Positions 26,166 to 35,160 of a stretch of 64,000 bases of DNA are shown in pieces. The translations under genes were made by a program, and so were the position numbers. The stretch covers positions 186,001 through 250,000 of the forward strand of contig NZ_FNGA01000002.1 of the NCBI RefSeq assembly GCF_900101105.1, written 5' to 3'. Origin of the DNA: Maridesulfovibrio ferrireducens. GTDB lineage: Bacteria > Desulfobacterota > Desulfovibrionia > Desulfovibrionales > Desulfovibrionaceae. Positions within the stretch are counted from its first letter, which is position 1; each line of letters begins with the position of its first letter. The notes below the pieces were generated by a model. The model was given only the letters and a program-made list of their open reading frames with translations. It did not search any database and had not been told where the DNA came from.

Positions 26166-28589
26166 ATGATTTCTCTTAAAGATTACCGCAATACGGCTAA
26201 AGGTTTACCGGACTTGCTTCCATATGCAGCAATGATCGGAAACGGTGTTTTGCTTTGCAAAGACGGTTCATTGCTTGCTGGCTGGAAGTTCAGGTCACAG
26301 GACACGGCATCAAGCACTCCTGACGAACTCGCAACGGTCAGCAGCAGAGTGAACAACGCTCTTAAAGCCTTGGAATCAGGATGGATGCTTCATGTAGAAG
26401 CTGTGCGTTCTCCGGCCCGTGAATATCCGCATCCGGGTTCCAGCTTTTTCCCTGACGAAGTAACAGCAATGATTGAAGATGAACGGCGAGATATTTTCCA
26501 GTCTGCCGGAACTTTTTACGCCACTGAGACATATATCATTGTCACCTATAAGCCAGAATTCGCAGCACAAAAGCTGAGTGAGTTGGCATATACCAATGCA
26601 GTCGCAAGCACCCCTTTTGAAAAAGCACTTAGCAAATTTCTGACAGTTCTAAGGGAACTTGAAGATTCCCTTTCCCTTTCAATGTACCTCGACCGGCTTA
26701 AGGACGAATCCTTTGAAGATGAATATGGAAATCTCAAAAATAGTTCCTCATTATTAGCCCTTCTGAATAAATGCATAACCGGCGAGGACCATACTGTTCT
26801 GCTTCCGAGCACACCAATGTATCTCGATGCTCTGCTTGGCGGGCAAGACCTTATTGGAGGACTTCAACCGGCTATCGGGAATAAACTTATAAAGGTCATA
26901 TCAATTGATGGATTACCACAGGAAAGTTGGCCATCAATGCTTTCGTGTTTTGAAAGCCTATCCATTGAATACAGATTTTCAAGCAGATTTATCTGCATGG
27001 ATCAATTCGAATCTCTCAAAGAACTAGAAAAATATAGAAAAACATGGAGACAGCAAGTTTTCAAGTTTTGGGATTCAATGTTCAACAATCCCAATGCAAG
27101 GGCTAATCGGGACGCTCTTTCTATGGCCGAAGATTCAGAAGAAGCCATAGAAGAGATTCAATCCGGATTTGTCGGTGCAGGGTTTTATACAGCATGCATA
27201 ATTTTGCTTGGAGTAGACCTTCAAGAGCTTGAGGACAACACTAGAGAACTTCGACGCATGATTCAAAGCCGAGGTTTTTCCTGTCGAATCGAATCCATAA
27301 ACGCCTTGGACGCATGGCTCGGAACTCACCCCGGCAACTCTACAGCCAATGTTCGCAGACCGATCATTAACACTATGAATCTAGCCGATCTTTTGCCTTT
27401 GGCAACTATATGGGCTGGCAGAGAACATAATCCTTCACCAAGGTTTCCACCGTCATCCCCGCCTCTAATGTTCTGCGCAACAGATGGCTCAACACCATTC
27501 AGGTTAAATCTTCATGTGGATGATCTTGGCCATACTCTTGTCTTCGGTCCGACCGGAGCAGGTAAATCGACTCTTCTCGGAATTATAGCGGCTCAATTCA
27601 GACGCTACCCTAAAGCCACAGTGTTTGCTTTTGATAAAGGCAAGTCCATGTTGCCTCTCTGTAAGGGCGTTGGAGGATCACATTATGAAATAGCTGGTGA
27701 AGATTCAACTCTGGCTTTTGCTCCATTGCAAAACATTGATTCGGATGCAGAACAAAGCTGGGCCACAGAATACATTGAAAATCTAGTCACTTTACAGGGT
27801 CTGACGGTTCTTCCTGCTCACCGTAATGCAATCCATGTCGCCATGAGCAGAATACGTGAGAACCCGTCAAACATTAGGTCTTTGACTGATTTTTATCACA
27901 GCCTTCAAAATGAAGAATTAAAGGAAGCTATCAAGCATTACACAAGAGAAGGTTCAATGGGGGTCTTACTTGATGCTTCTTCGGATGATCTTGGAATATC
28001 TAATTTCATGGTGTTTGAAATTGATGAAATAATGAACCTTGGTGACAAAAATTTAATCCCCGTTCTTCTCTATCTTTTCCACCGCATAGAAAAAGCTCTC
28101 ACCGGACAACCCGCTCTTTTAATTCTTGATGAAGCGTGGATCATGCTTGGTCACAAAGTATTCAAAGAAAAGATCAGAGAATGGCTCAAGGTTTTACGCA
28201 AAGCCAACTGTGCAGTTGTGCTTGCCACACAGTCTTTATCTGATGCTGTAAGATCTGGAATTTTGGATGTTCTTGTGGAGTCCTGCCCTACAAAAATATT
28301 CCTGCCGAACCCGTCTGCAATTCAGGAAGATCAATTCAAATTATACAATGGGCTGGGTCTAAACGGTCGTCAAATTCATATCATCGCCTCCTCCATACCT
28401 AAGAGAGATTACTACATTGTTTCCCCTGAGGGACGCAGATTGATTGATCTTGCGCTCGGCCCTATAGCTCTCTCCTTTGTGGGGTCTGCTGATAAAATAA
28501 GCCTTTCGCGCATTAAAGAACTCTCATCAAAGAATAGTGAGAATTGGCCGGTAAAATGGATTGAAGAAAGACAAGGAGATTTTAGATGA
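26166..28589 (+). CDS. trbE: TrbE, VirB4-type secretion ATPase
   Basis: 807 residues, close to the usual length. Walker A GPTGAGKST (near residue 460), Walker B LLILDEAWIMLG (near 651) and the ATQSLSD segment. It powers pilus assembly and substrate transfer. The N-terminal VirB4 domain begins SLKDYRNTAKGLPDLLPYAAMIG. Overlaps trbJ by 4 bases. Confidence 0.95.
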   Translation: MISLKDYRNTAKGLPDLLPYAAMIGNGVLLCKDGSLLAGWKFRSQDTASSTPDELATVSSRVNNALKALESGWMLHVEAVRSPAREYPHPGSSFFPDEVTAMIEDERRDIFQSAGTFYATETYIIVTYKPEFAAQKLSELAYTNAVASTPFEKALSKFLTVLRELEDSLSLSMYLDRLKDESFEDEYGNLKNSSSLLALLNKCITGEDHTVLLPSTPMYLDALLGGQDLIGGLQPAIGNKLIKVISIDGLPQESWPSMLSCFESLSIEYRFSSRFICMDQFESLKELEKYRKTWRQQVFKFWDSMFNNPNARANRDALSMAEDSEEAIEEIQSGFVGAGFYTACIILLGVDLQELEDNTRELRRMIQSRGFSCRIESINALDAWLGTHPGNSTANVRRPIINTMNLADLLPLATIWAGREHNPSPRFPPSSPPLMFCATDGSTPFRLNLHVDDLGHTLVFGPTGAGKSTLLGIIAAQFRRYPKATVFAFDKGKSMLPLCKGVGGSHYEIAGEDSTLAFAPLQNIDSDAEQSWATEYIENLVTLQGLTVLPAHRNAIHVAMSRIRENPSNIRSLTDFYHSLQNEELKEAIKHYTREGSMGVLLDASSDDLGISNFMVFEIDEIMNLGDKNLIPVLLYLFHRIEKALTGQPALLILDEAWIMLGHKVFKEKIREWLKVLRKANCAVVLATQSLSDAVRSGILDVLVESCPTKIFLPNPSAIQEDQFKLYNGLGLNGRQIHIIASSIPKRDYYIVSPEGRRLIDLALGPIALSFVGSADKISLSRIKELSSKNSENWPVKWIEERQGDFR

Positions 28590-29389
28590 AATTACTAATA
28601 GCGAATATTCTTCTTTTGCTTTTGCTCACAGCGACTCCAGCGTCTGCAATGGTCGTTACCTGCACAAATTGTAGTGACAGATTTTTACAAGCTCTGGAAC
28701 GAGCCACAAATATTGAACAGCTCCAATCACTTTATAAAACTTATGCTGAAGAGATGATGCAGACTCAGCAGCAAATCATGATGGTACAGCAAAATATCAA
28801 GCAATATACCAACATGATCAAGAACACTATTCGTCTGCCATTTGCCATTAAAAATAGTGTCATAAGAGATTTCAAACGACTGGCTAATATTTCCAAGAAT
28901 TTGGTTAGCACTGTCGGTGACCTTGAAGTTTTAGATGGAGTCTACGAAGCGCAATTTCCAAGCTTCAAATCTGCAAAACAACTCACAAATCTTCCGAATG
29001 AGGAACTAAATCCCAAATATAAGAAGTATTGGTCACAATGGTCTGCAAGAGTTGATGAAGCAACAAAAGCAACTTTTAAATTATCAGGACAGCAACTGAA
29101 AGACCTCGGTGAATCCGAAGAATTTGACTCACAAATTGAAGATCTTCTGAGTTCTCCTGATGGGCGTATGCAAGCCCTTGAAGCGGCAAACCAACTTGCC
29201 AGTATTCAGATACAGGAAATCAGGAAATTAAGAGCTCTTTTAGCTGTCCAAGCACAAAATAAAGCTCTCATTAATGAAAAGGCTGAGAAGGACGAACAAA
29301 TTCTGAGACACGATCAGGATAAGTTCTTTAATACAAACTTTAAGGACATCCGCATGGAAGATGCGGGCCCTGAACCTCTCGGTTTTTAG
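28586..29389 (+). CDS. trbJ: TrbJ, VirB5-like secreted protein
   Basis: 267 residues with a signal peptide (KLLIANILLLLLLTATPASA) and a CTNCSD motif just after it. The mature part is helical, with QTQQQIMMVQQNIKQYTNMIKN, typical of TrbJ, a periplasmic or pilus-associated adhesin that also takes part in entry exclusion in RK2. No trbK lipoprotein follows: trbL starts 12 bp downstream. Confidence 0.9.
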   Translation: MKLLIANILLLLLLTATPASAMVVTCTNCSDRFLQALERATNIEQLQSLYKTYAEEMMQTQQQIMMVQQNIKQYTNMIKNTIRLPFAIKNSVIRDFKRLANISKNLVSTVGDLEVLDGVYEAQFPSFKSAKQLTNLPNEELNPKYKKYWSQWSARVDEATKATFKLSGQQLKDLGESEEFDSQIEDLLSSPDGRMQALEAANQLASIQIQEIRKLRALLAVQAQNKALINEKAEKDEQILRHDQDKFFNTNFKDIRMEDAGPEPLGF

Positions 29390-29400
29390 GAGTATCAGTC

Positions 29401-30561
29401 ATGCAAATTGGCAAAACTGTACTCTACTTATCCCCTGCTCTAGCAGTCGTGATGCTGTTGTCTTTTTCAACGTCATCCTATGCTCAAGAAGCTGAAATAC
29501 TGTCTCAAATAGCGGTTCAATTTCATTCTAAAGCCAGTCAGTGGGATGAACTTTTGACTGAACACGCTTTAGTATTGTTTCGCCTTCTATTGATTTTGGA
29601 TGTTTGTCTTCTGGGAATAAAAATAGCGCTCAAACATACTGAAGTTCAAGATGCCTTTGCTGAGTTCATAATGCTGGTACTATATGCGGGGTTAATGCTC
29701 TCAGTCGTTATCTACTACAAAGATTGGACAAATCAGTTAATAACAGGACTGACCGGCATTGCTCAAGAATTGGGTGCGCCTCCTGTAACGGCAGGAAGCA
29801 TTTTTCTAGCAGGAGTTCAAATATTTGAAACTCTTCTGGATAGTCTAACTGTAAACGTTGCCAAATCACTTGGCATAATCATCATTGCCATAGCAATTTG
29901 CATAACTTTCTCACTAATCGCCGCTCAAGTTATTTTAGTAAAATGTGAAGCGTACATCATATTGAATGCGGGAATTATTTTACTCGGATTCAGTGGTTCA
30001 AAGATCACCAAAGATTACGCAATAAATTTCATTAAATACGCTTTTTCAGTCTCCGTAAAACTATTTGTAATGCAACTTCTGCTTGCTCTCAGCATCGATT
30101 TTATCACCGAATTCAGAAACACCGGAGCAAGTTTTGACCGAGTTCTAGTCGTACTCGGTGCTTCAATTGTTATCCTAGCCTTATCCATGTCTATTCCCGA
30201 CATAATTTCCGGACTCATCAACGGACCTTTAGCCTCATCTGGAGGCTATCTTACATCTTCTGTCTCGGCAGTTAGCACCGGAGTCATGGCCGCAACTCAA
30301 GGCATGCGGGGAATGGCAGGAGGTGCTGTTGATGCAAAACGCGGAGTGGATGCCATTCGCGAGGCAAGCTCTTTCGCAGACTCAGCTGGAATGAGTGGAT
30401 TTGGAAAACTCGGTCATATGGCCTCCACAGGAGTCAATGCCATGAGAGACAACCTATCCCCGACCAAAACAAGCGGAGTCCGTAGCAGTGTGAAAACACA
30501 ACATGAAACATTCAAAATGGAACAGGATAGTCAGAATTCCAAAAATGGAGGCAAATCCTAA
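29401..30561 (+). CDS. trbL: TrbL, VirB6-like polytopic membrane protein
   Basis: 386 residues: signal-like start, then about six spans between 55 and 275, and a polar, glycine and serine-rich cytoplasmic tail ending in charged residues. It forms the inner-membrane channel of the mating complex. It is the last gene before an opposite-strand toxin-antitoxin pair interrupts the trb set. Confidence 0.9.
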   Translation: MQIGKTVLYLSPALAVVMLLSFSTSSYAQEAEILSQIAVQFHSKASQWDELLTEHALVLFRLLLILDVCLLGIKIALKHTEVQDAFAEFIMLVLYAGLMLSVVIYYKDWTNQLITGLTGIAQELGAPPVTAGSIFLAGVQIFETLLDSLTVNVAKSLGIIIIAIAICITFSLIAAQVILVKCEAYIILNAGIILLGFSGSKITKDYAINFIKYAFSVSVKLFVMQLLLALSIDFITEFRNTGASFDRVLVVLGASIVILALSMSIPDIISGLINGPLASSGGYLTSSVSAVSTGVMAATQGMRGMAGGAVDAKRGVDAIREASSFADSAGMSGFGKLGHMASTGVNAMRDNLSPTKTSGVRSSVKTQHETFKMEQDSQNSKNGGKS

Positions 30562-30571
30562 CAATGCCTAC

Positions 30572-30946
30572 TTACAAAAATACCTTATATTCAGTTCCTA
30601 AAGCTGTAGCCAACCGCTTAGCCATCTCAATAGAAATAGAACGCTTTCCGTTCTCAATTTCTGAAATATGGTGCTGCTTAGCCCCTATCTTTTCTGCAAG
30701 CTGCTTCTGGGTAAGCTCTTCCCTGAGTCTAAGTCCACGCACGGTATCTCCGCTGTGGTGGTCGGGAAAGACCTCATCAAAGCTATATACCTTTTCTCCG
30801 TCTTTATTAACGTTTTCAACAGGTATTTCAGCCAGATCAAGAATACTTTTCAACGCAGCATACAACTTTGCAGCACTCGCTTCAGGAACCTTTATACAGA
30901 ATTCAGCAAATCCTTTTGTAGTCTGCTTTCTCGTGAGTTCCAACAT
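30572..30946 (-). CDS. XRE-family antitoxin
   Basis: 124 residues. A C-terminal helix-turn-helix (about 68-115: LRLREELTQKQLAEKIGAKQHHISEIENGKRS in the classic arrangement) binds DNA; the N-terminal part should neutralise the toxin. It follows the toxin gene and overlaps its end by 44 bases, the toxin-first order of HigBA-like modules. It lies antisense to the trb direction in the gap between trbL and trbF. Confidence 0.8.
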   Translation of the reverse strand: MLELTRKQTTKGFAEFCIKVPEASAAKLYAALKSILDLAEIPVENVNKDGEKVYSFDEVFPDHHSGDTVRGLRLREELTQKQLAEKIGAKQHHISEIENGKRSISIEMAKRLATALGTEYKVFL

Positions 30947-31199
30947 AACGCACCTCTATAATTTTAATTTCATTATCAACGACAGTCCAAACAGCCACAT
31001 ATCGAGGTTTTCCCTTATTCAAATGGCAATGGTAGCTCTCGCTTTTACCTTTAATCTTTCCATAGTTAGGCCAACTGGATCTGACTGGGCCAATCTTAGT
31101 CAACTCATCAAGCAAAGCTTCAAAGATTTTAACATATTTCTTGGGGAGTTTTCCCATCTGTTTTCTGACCTTTGCAGTCATGATTGTTGTCCATTTCAT
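30903..31199 (-). CDS. RelE/HigB-type toxin
   Basis: 98 residues. VRKQMGKLPKKYVKIFEALLDEL, then a YHCHLNKGKPRYVAVWTVVDNEIKIIEVRYVGTHEKADY stretch, is the compact RelE/ParE fold of ribosome-dependent mRNA interferases, with the closing GTHEKADY motif seen in HigB-like toxins. Start placed at 31199; an ATG 18 nt later is possible. A perfect palindrome lies just upstream. The pair probably stabilises the element in the host. Confidence 0.75.
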   Translation of the reverse strand: MKWTTIMTAKVRKQMGKLPKKYVKIFEALLDELTKIGPVRSSWPNYGKIKGKSESYHCHLNKGKPRYVAVWTVVDNEIKIIEVRYVGTHEKADYKRIC

Positions 31200-31207
31200 A
31201 AATCAGA

Positions 31208-31228
31208 ATATACCTAAAAAAGGTATAT
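31208..31228. promoter_or_regulatory. Palindromic operator of the toxin-antitoxin module
   Basis: ATATACCT, five A, AGGTATAT: perfect 8-bp arms 9 bp upstream of the toxin start, where an antitoxin-toxin complex would repress its own promoter. Confidence 0.6.
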
Positions 31229-31279
31229 TTGCCAACTTTATTTTTCAATTTTTTCTCATTTTAAACTTGGAGTTTTAGC

Positions 31280-31942
31280 ATGTCAGATAACAACGCAGAA
31301 TCACCCTATATAGCCGCCAAAGAAGAATGGTTTGAGCGATACGGCAGTTATATAAAAAGCCGTAACCAGTGGAGAACAGCCGCGCTAGGTCTTATCGCCA
31401 TTTCTATTCTCTGCCTGACTGGAAACATCATCCAAATCACGCAAAACAAAGTCATTCCTTATGTGGTTGAAGTAGACAAACTCGGCCACTCTGTTGCGGT
31501 TAAACGCGCAGATTCTACGGTCAATGTATCCGACCGGATCATACAAGCGGAAATTGCAAATCTAATTGTTAACTGGAGGACAGTGACAGCAGATATCGGC
31601 CTTCAAAAAAAGATGGTCACTAAAATGTCTTCGTTTGTAACCGGAGCGGCTCGCGGTGCAACCCGCAGTTGGTACGAAGCCAACAACCCATATGAACGAG
31701 GTCAAAAAACTCTCGTTGAAGTCGATATCAAAGGCATCCCTCTTCCTGTCAGCAGTGAAAGCTGGCGCATCGAATGGTTGGAAACAATCCGCAACCATTC
31801 CGGTGTGGCCATGTCCAGCACCAAATATGAAGCGACTCTCAAGGTTCGCATTTCTTCCCCAACAACAGACAGCCAAATTATCAGGAATCCTGCCGGTGTT
31901 TATATCACCGAATTGTCCTGGGCAAAACTTCTTGAGCAATAG
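31280..31942 (+). CDS. trbF: TrbF, VirB8-like protein
   Basis: 220 residues. Short cytoplasmic N-terminus ending RNQWRTAALG, one span (about 33-55), then a periplasmic NTF2-like domain with VVEVDKLGHSVAV, GAARGATRSWYE and the SSTKYEATLKVRIS strand. It bridges inner-membrane and core complexes. GGAG lies before the ATG. Confidence 0.92.
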   Translation: MSDNNAESPYIAAKEEWFERYGSYIKSRNQWRTAALGLIAISILCLTGNIIQITQNKVIPYVVEVDKLGHSVAVKRADSTVNVSDRIIQAEIANLIVNWRTVTADIGLQKKMVTKMSSFVTGAARGATRSWYEANNPYERGQKTLVEVDIKGIPLPVSSESWRIEWLETIRNHSGVAMSSTKYEATLKVRISSPTTDSQIIRNPAGVYITELSWAKLLEQ

Positions 31943-31950
31943 GAGCCGTA

Positions 31951-32925
31951 ATGAACCGAATTATTTTCATATCATTTTGCCTTGTTCTACTAACTTGTAA
32001 TTCTGTCTCAGCAGCAACTGAGACGGACCAACAAGGGTTAGTAAATAAGGTATTTGCCCAGCACAATCCTGCACCTGAAAAAGATTCAGGTGGAAATGTA
32101 GAAATTGCGATAAGCCAACCCGCTCCAGACTATATTAGTAAGACTGACGTTCGTCTGAACAGTAAAGAATGGAAGGCATTAAAACTCTCTAAGGAGTGGA
32201 TTAATCGCAAAGTAAACCCAATCATGCATAGCAACGGCAAGATCGTTTATGTTTTTGGAGCTACTCTGCCAACCATAATTTGTTCCCCTCTTATGGCTTC
32301 TGATCTTGAGTTTCAGTCCGGTGAAAACGTCAATGACGTCATCATCGGAGACACTGCCCGATGGATTGTTGTTGTAGCTCAGTCCGGTCTTTCAGGACGG
32401 GAAAGCACTCACCTCGTTATTAAGCCGCTTGATGCAGGGCTTGTAACGACAGCTGTTATCACGACTGACCGCAGAACTTACCATCTTAAGCTTGTCTCCC
32501 GCCGCAAGGGATACACTCCATATGTCGCGTTCATTTATCCTGAAGATCAGGAAAAAATACTTAAAGCCAGCCTCAAGAAAAAACGCCGCAAAGAGTCTTG
32601 GAAAAGTACAGAAATAGAAGGAAAACCCACGGATCTATCCGCGCTTGATTTTGGCTACTCCATAACAGGAGATGAAGCCAGTTGGAAGCCGATGCGAGTC
32701 TACAATGACGGCATCAGAACTTTTATTCAGCTTCCCAGAACATCCACTCAGACTGAAATTCCCGTTCTGCTTGTCGAGAAAGCCGGAGAAGAAGCGATCG
32801 TCAATTACAGGGTCAAAGGTAACGCCATGATCGTGGACGAGATCTTTGAAAAAGCAATTCTAGTGGCCGGCACCGGCATGGATCAGGAAAAAGTTGAAAT
32901 CAAAAGATTGGAAGGCTCCAAATGA
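31951..32925 (+). CDS. trbG: TrbG, VirB9-like outer-core protein
   Basis: 324 residues with a signal peptide (RIIFISFCLVLLTCNSVSA). The VirB9 pattern shows in GKIVYVFGATLPTIICSPLMASDLEFQ, the DTARWIVVVAQSG segment and FGYSITGD followed by PMRVYNDGIRTFIQLP. It joins TrbI and a lipoprotein in the outer-membrane core. Stop overlaps the next start by ATGA. Confidence 0.92.
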   Translation: MNRIIFISFCLVLLTCNSVSAATETDQQGLVNKVFAQHNPAPEKDSGGNVEIAISQPAPDYISKTDVRLNSKEWKALKLSKEWINRKVNPIMHSNGKIVYVFGATLPTIICSPLMASDLEFQSGENVNDVIIGDTARWIVVVAQSGLSGRESTHLVIKPLDAGLVTTAVITTDRRTYHLKLVSRRKGYTPYVAFIYPEDQEKILKASLKKKRRKESWKSTEIEGKPTDLSALDFGYSITGDEASWKPMRVYNDGIRTFIQLPRTSTQTEIPVLLVEKAGEEAIVNYRVKGNAMIVDEIFEKAILVAGTGMDQEKVEIKRLEGSK

Positions 32926-33653
32926 GAAATTTAATTATTCTGCTTCTACTGACCATTCCCTTCACAGGCTGCACTGCTTTCAAAATTATGAAGAAGCATG
33001 TGACAATCGCAGAACAAACTGCGCCCATGTACGAAGAACACGAAGTTGAGCCTTTGGTTGAAGAAGCCGCGCTCAAAGTTGCAACGCACTACCCTCCCGG
33101 CAGAACGGTTTTTCACATGAATGTTTCAGACAATCCTTTCGGAAACCAGTTTGAAAACAATCTGCGTGGCCAAGGATTTCAATTCAGCCCCAAAACCACC
33201 GATCCTAATGTCCTGAATGTGAATCAGGTGTTCGACGCCATAGGCAACAGCACCATGTACTACCTTTATATCCAGTCTTCTGACGGCTGGTCATTTGGGC
33301 AGGTCTACAATCTTACATTTGAAGGCTTTCAAAAAGCCGGACTCCTTACCCAGACACCCGCCTTTTTTGAATTTGTCGGTGACGATTCTCAGCAAGTGGA
33401 ATCACCACTCAATGAAAATTGGTCCATTGTTCCCGGTGGACTTAAGAATCAGCTCAAACGCTGGGCAGGCAGGGCAGAATATCAGCTCGTCTGGAAAGCC
33501 GGTCACGACTTCCAGATGCAAGCTCACGCCACTTTCAGAGACACATTTCCAAGAGCGGTTAAACGGATGTTTTCCAGAATGCACGCCGGCGGAAATTCCC
33601 TGCGCGTAACCATCTATCAAGCAAATAAAGTCATTGAAGTTTGCGAGGATTAG
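32922..33653 (+). CDS. Lipoprotein with TcpQ C-terminal domain (PilL-like, in trbH position)
   Basis: 243 residues. Lipoprotein signal with lipobox TGC (about 15-17) after a hydrophobic core. The last 80 residues form a TcpQ/PilL C-terminal domain: WSIVPGGLKNQLKRWAGRA, LVWKAGHDFQMQAHATF and ALRVTIYQANKVIEV type strands (here SLRVTIYQANKVIEV). In IncP plasmids the next gene after trbG is the lipoprotein trbH; here the PilL-type protein stands in that place and opens the pilus block. It may serve as lipoprotein of both machines or simply be PilL. Confidence 0.75.
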   Translation: MRNLIILLLLTIPFTGCTAFKIMKKHVTIAEQTAPMYEEHEVEPLVEEAALKVATHYPPGRTVFHMNVSDNPFGNQFENNLRGQGFQFSPKTTDPNVLNVNQVFDAIGNSTMYYLYIQSSDGWSFGQVYNLTFEGFQKAGLLTQTPAFFEFVGDDSQQVESPLNENWSIVPGGLKNQLKRWAGRAEYQLVWKAGHDFQMQAHATFRDTFPRAVKRMFSRMHAGGNSLRVTIYQANKVIEVCED

Positions 33654-33655
33654 CA

Positions 33656-35158
33656 ATGAAACATTTTATATTATTCATTCTCATTATGTCTCTTTGCAGC
33701 TGCGGAGGCTTTAAACCTTCCCCTCAAGAAAGGTCTGTGAAAAGCAGAGCTGCGGCAATGGATTATGCGACCAAAAAGAAAACGGTCAGAGTTGTTCATG
33801 CTCCATATCTAGGAGCTATTCCGGTTGAACTGGATGAACATAGATTGCCGGCAGTATTTGCCAGACGGATTACACTGCATGCTTCCGGCAGTGCTTCAGA
33901 ACTGGCCAAACAAATTAATGAACTTGTTCCCGTCCGCATTGAGGTCGAAAACAGCGGTTCAGCGTCTAATGAAGAAGGCAAACAAGCCGCAAATATAATG
34001 AAGTTGAATTATGACGGTAAGCTCAAAGGATTGCTTGATTCTCTGTGTGAATACTTCGGCATGGGCTGGGAATTTGATGATTTAACTTCCAAGGTTGAAA
34101 TCACGCGCTTTCAGACCAAATCATTCAGCCTTGCCGTTGCTCCCGGCAACATTTCTTACGAATCCATCATTACCAACAAATCACAAACTTCCGGAGGTTC
34201 TGCGGACTCAAGCAGTATTGAAGGTGTCGGACAAACCTCAAAGACTTCAGACAGCACCAGCCAAACTTCGCAGACCAACAAAGCCACCTTTGTGGGCGAT
34301 GTATGGGAAGACACATCCAAGGCCATTTCAACAATGCTTTCAAAAGACGGCCAAGTTGTAGTCAATCAGGCTGCCGGCATGGTCACAGTGACTGATACTT
34401 CTACAGCTCTGCGCAGGGTCAGCAAATATATCAAATCTCTGAACATCAAAATGGGCAGGCAGGTTGCTTTGGCCGTTAAAGTCTGGGCTCTGGAATTAAA
34501 CCATAATGCGGATGCCGGATTCAATCTCGAAACAGCTCTGCAAGCCGGACAAGCAAGTCTCGGGCTTATGGGCGGCCAGCCATACAATACCATTTCCGGA
34601 GCAGGAACTCTGACTGCGGCTATTCTTGACGGTTCATGGAAGGACTCAAAACTTGTTCTCAGAGCTTTAAAGCAAAATGGACGCACCACTCTGCTTACTT
34701 CCGGATCAGGTATTGTCATGAATAATCAGGCTCTACCTGTTCAGGTTGTTAAGCGTGATTCCTACCTTGCCGGCATGAGCAGCAGCCGTGACAACCAGTC
34801 TGTTCAAACCTCAGAACTCACCCCCGGTGAAGTTTCTACCGGATTTTCCATGACGGTTATTCCTCACATTATGAATAATCGAAAAGCAATCCTTCAATAC
34901 AACATCAATCTTTCATCACTTGATTCTCTTACCGAATTTTCAACAGGAGATATGAAAGTTCAGCTCCCTGAGGTTTCCACTCGCAGTTTCAGCCAGCGCG
35001 TAACCATGAAATGCGGACAGACTCTAATTTTGGCCGGTTTTGAACAGGAAACTAATCAGGAATCAAAAGGGTTAGGAATCACTTCCGGCGGGAACAGTCA
35101 GAAATACGGAAAGAGCCTCATCATAATCACCATTGAAATGGAAAGTGCGGGAGTCTAA
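33656..35158 (+). CDS. pilN: PilN, lipoprotein secretin of type IVb pilus
   Basis: 500 residues from ATG 33656 (earlier in-frame start ignored because the lipoprotein signal begins here). Lipobox LCSC near residue 15-18. The C-terminal half is a secretin domain (VALAVKVWALELNHNADAGFNLE, then SGSGIVMNNQALPVQVV and TLILAGFEQE). In between lies a serine, threonine and glutamine-rich linker. It forms the outer-membrane pore of the thin pilus, as R64 PilN. Confidence 0.9.
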   Translation: MKHFILFILIMSLCSCGGFKPSPQERSVKSRAAAMDYATKKKTVRVVHAPYLGAIPVELDEHRLPAVFARRITLHASGSASELAKQINELVPVRIEVENSGSASNEEGKQAANIMKLNYDGKLKGLLDSLCEYFGMGWEFDDLTSKVEITRFQTKSFSLAVAPGNISYESIITNKSQTSGGSADSSSIEGVGQTSKTSDSTSQTSQTNKATFVGDVWEDTSKAISTMLSKDGQVVVNQAAGMVTVTDTSTALRRVSKYIKSLNIKMGRQVALAVKVWALELNHNADAGFNLETALQAGQASLGLMGGQPYNTISGAGTLTAAILDGSWKDSKLVLRALKQNGRTTLLTSGSGIVMNNQALPVQVVKRDSYLAGMSSSRDNQSVQTSELTPGEVSTGFSMTVIPHIMNNRKAILQYNINLSSLDSLTEFSTGDMKVQLPEVSTRSFSQRVTMKCGQTLILAGFEQETNQESKGLGITSGGNSQKYGKSLIIITIEMESAGV

Positions 35159-35160
35159 TC

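Noticed and set aside
29389-29401. trbK entry-exclusion lipoprotein
   Set aside because: Only 11 bp separate trbJ and trbL, so the gene is absent at its usual place.
30564-31217. 217-codon plus-strand frame opposite the toxin-antitoxin pair
   Set aside because: It is the shadow of two well-supported minus-strand genes with RelE-like and helix-turn-helix patterns.
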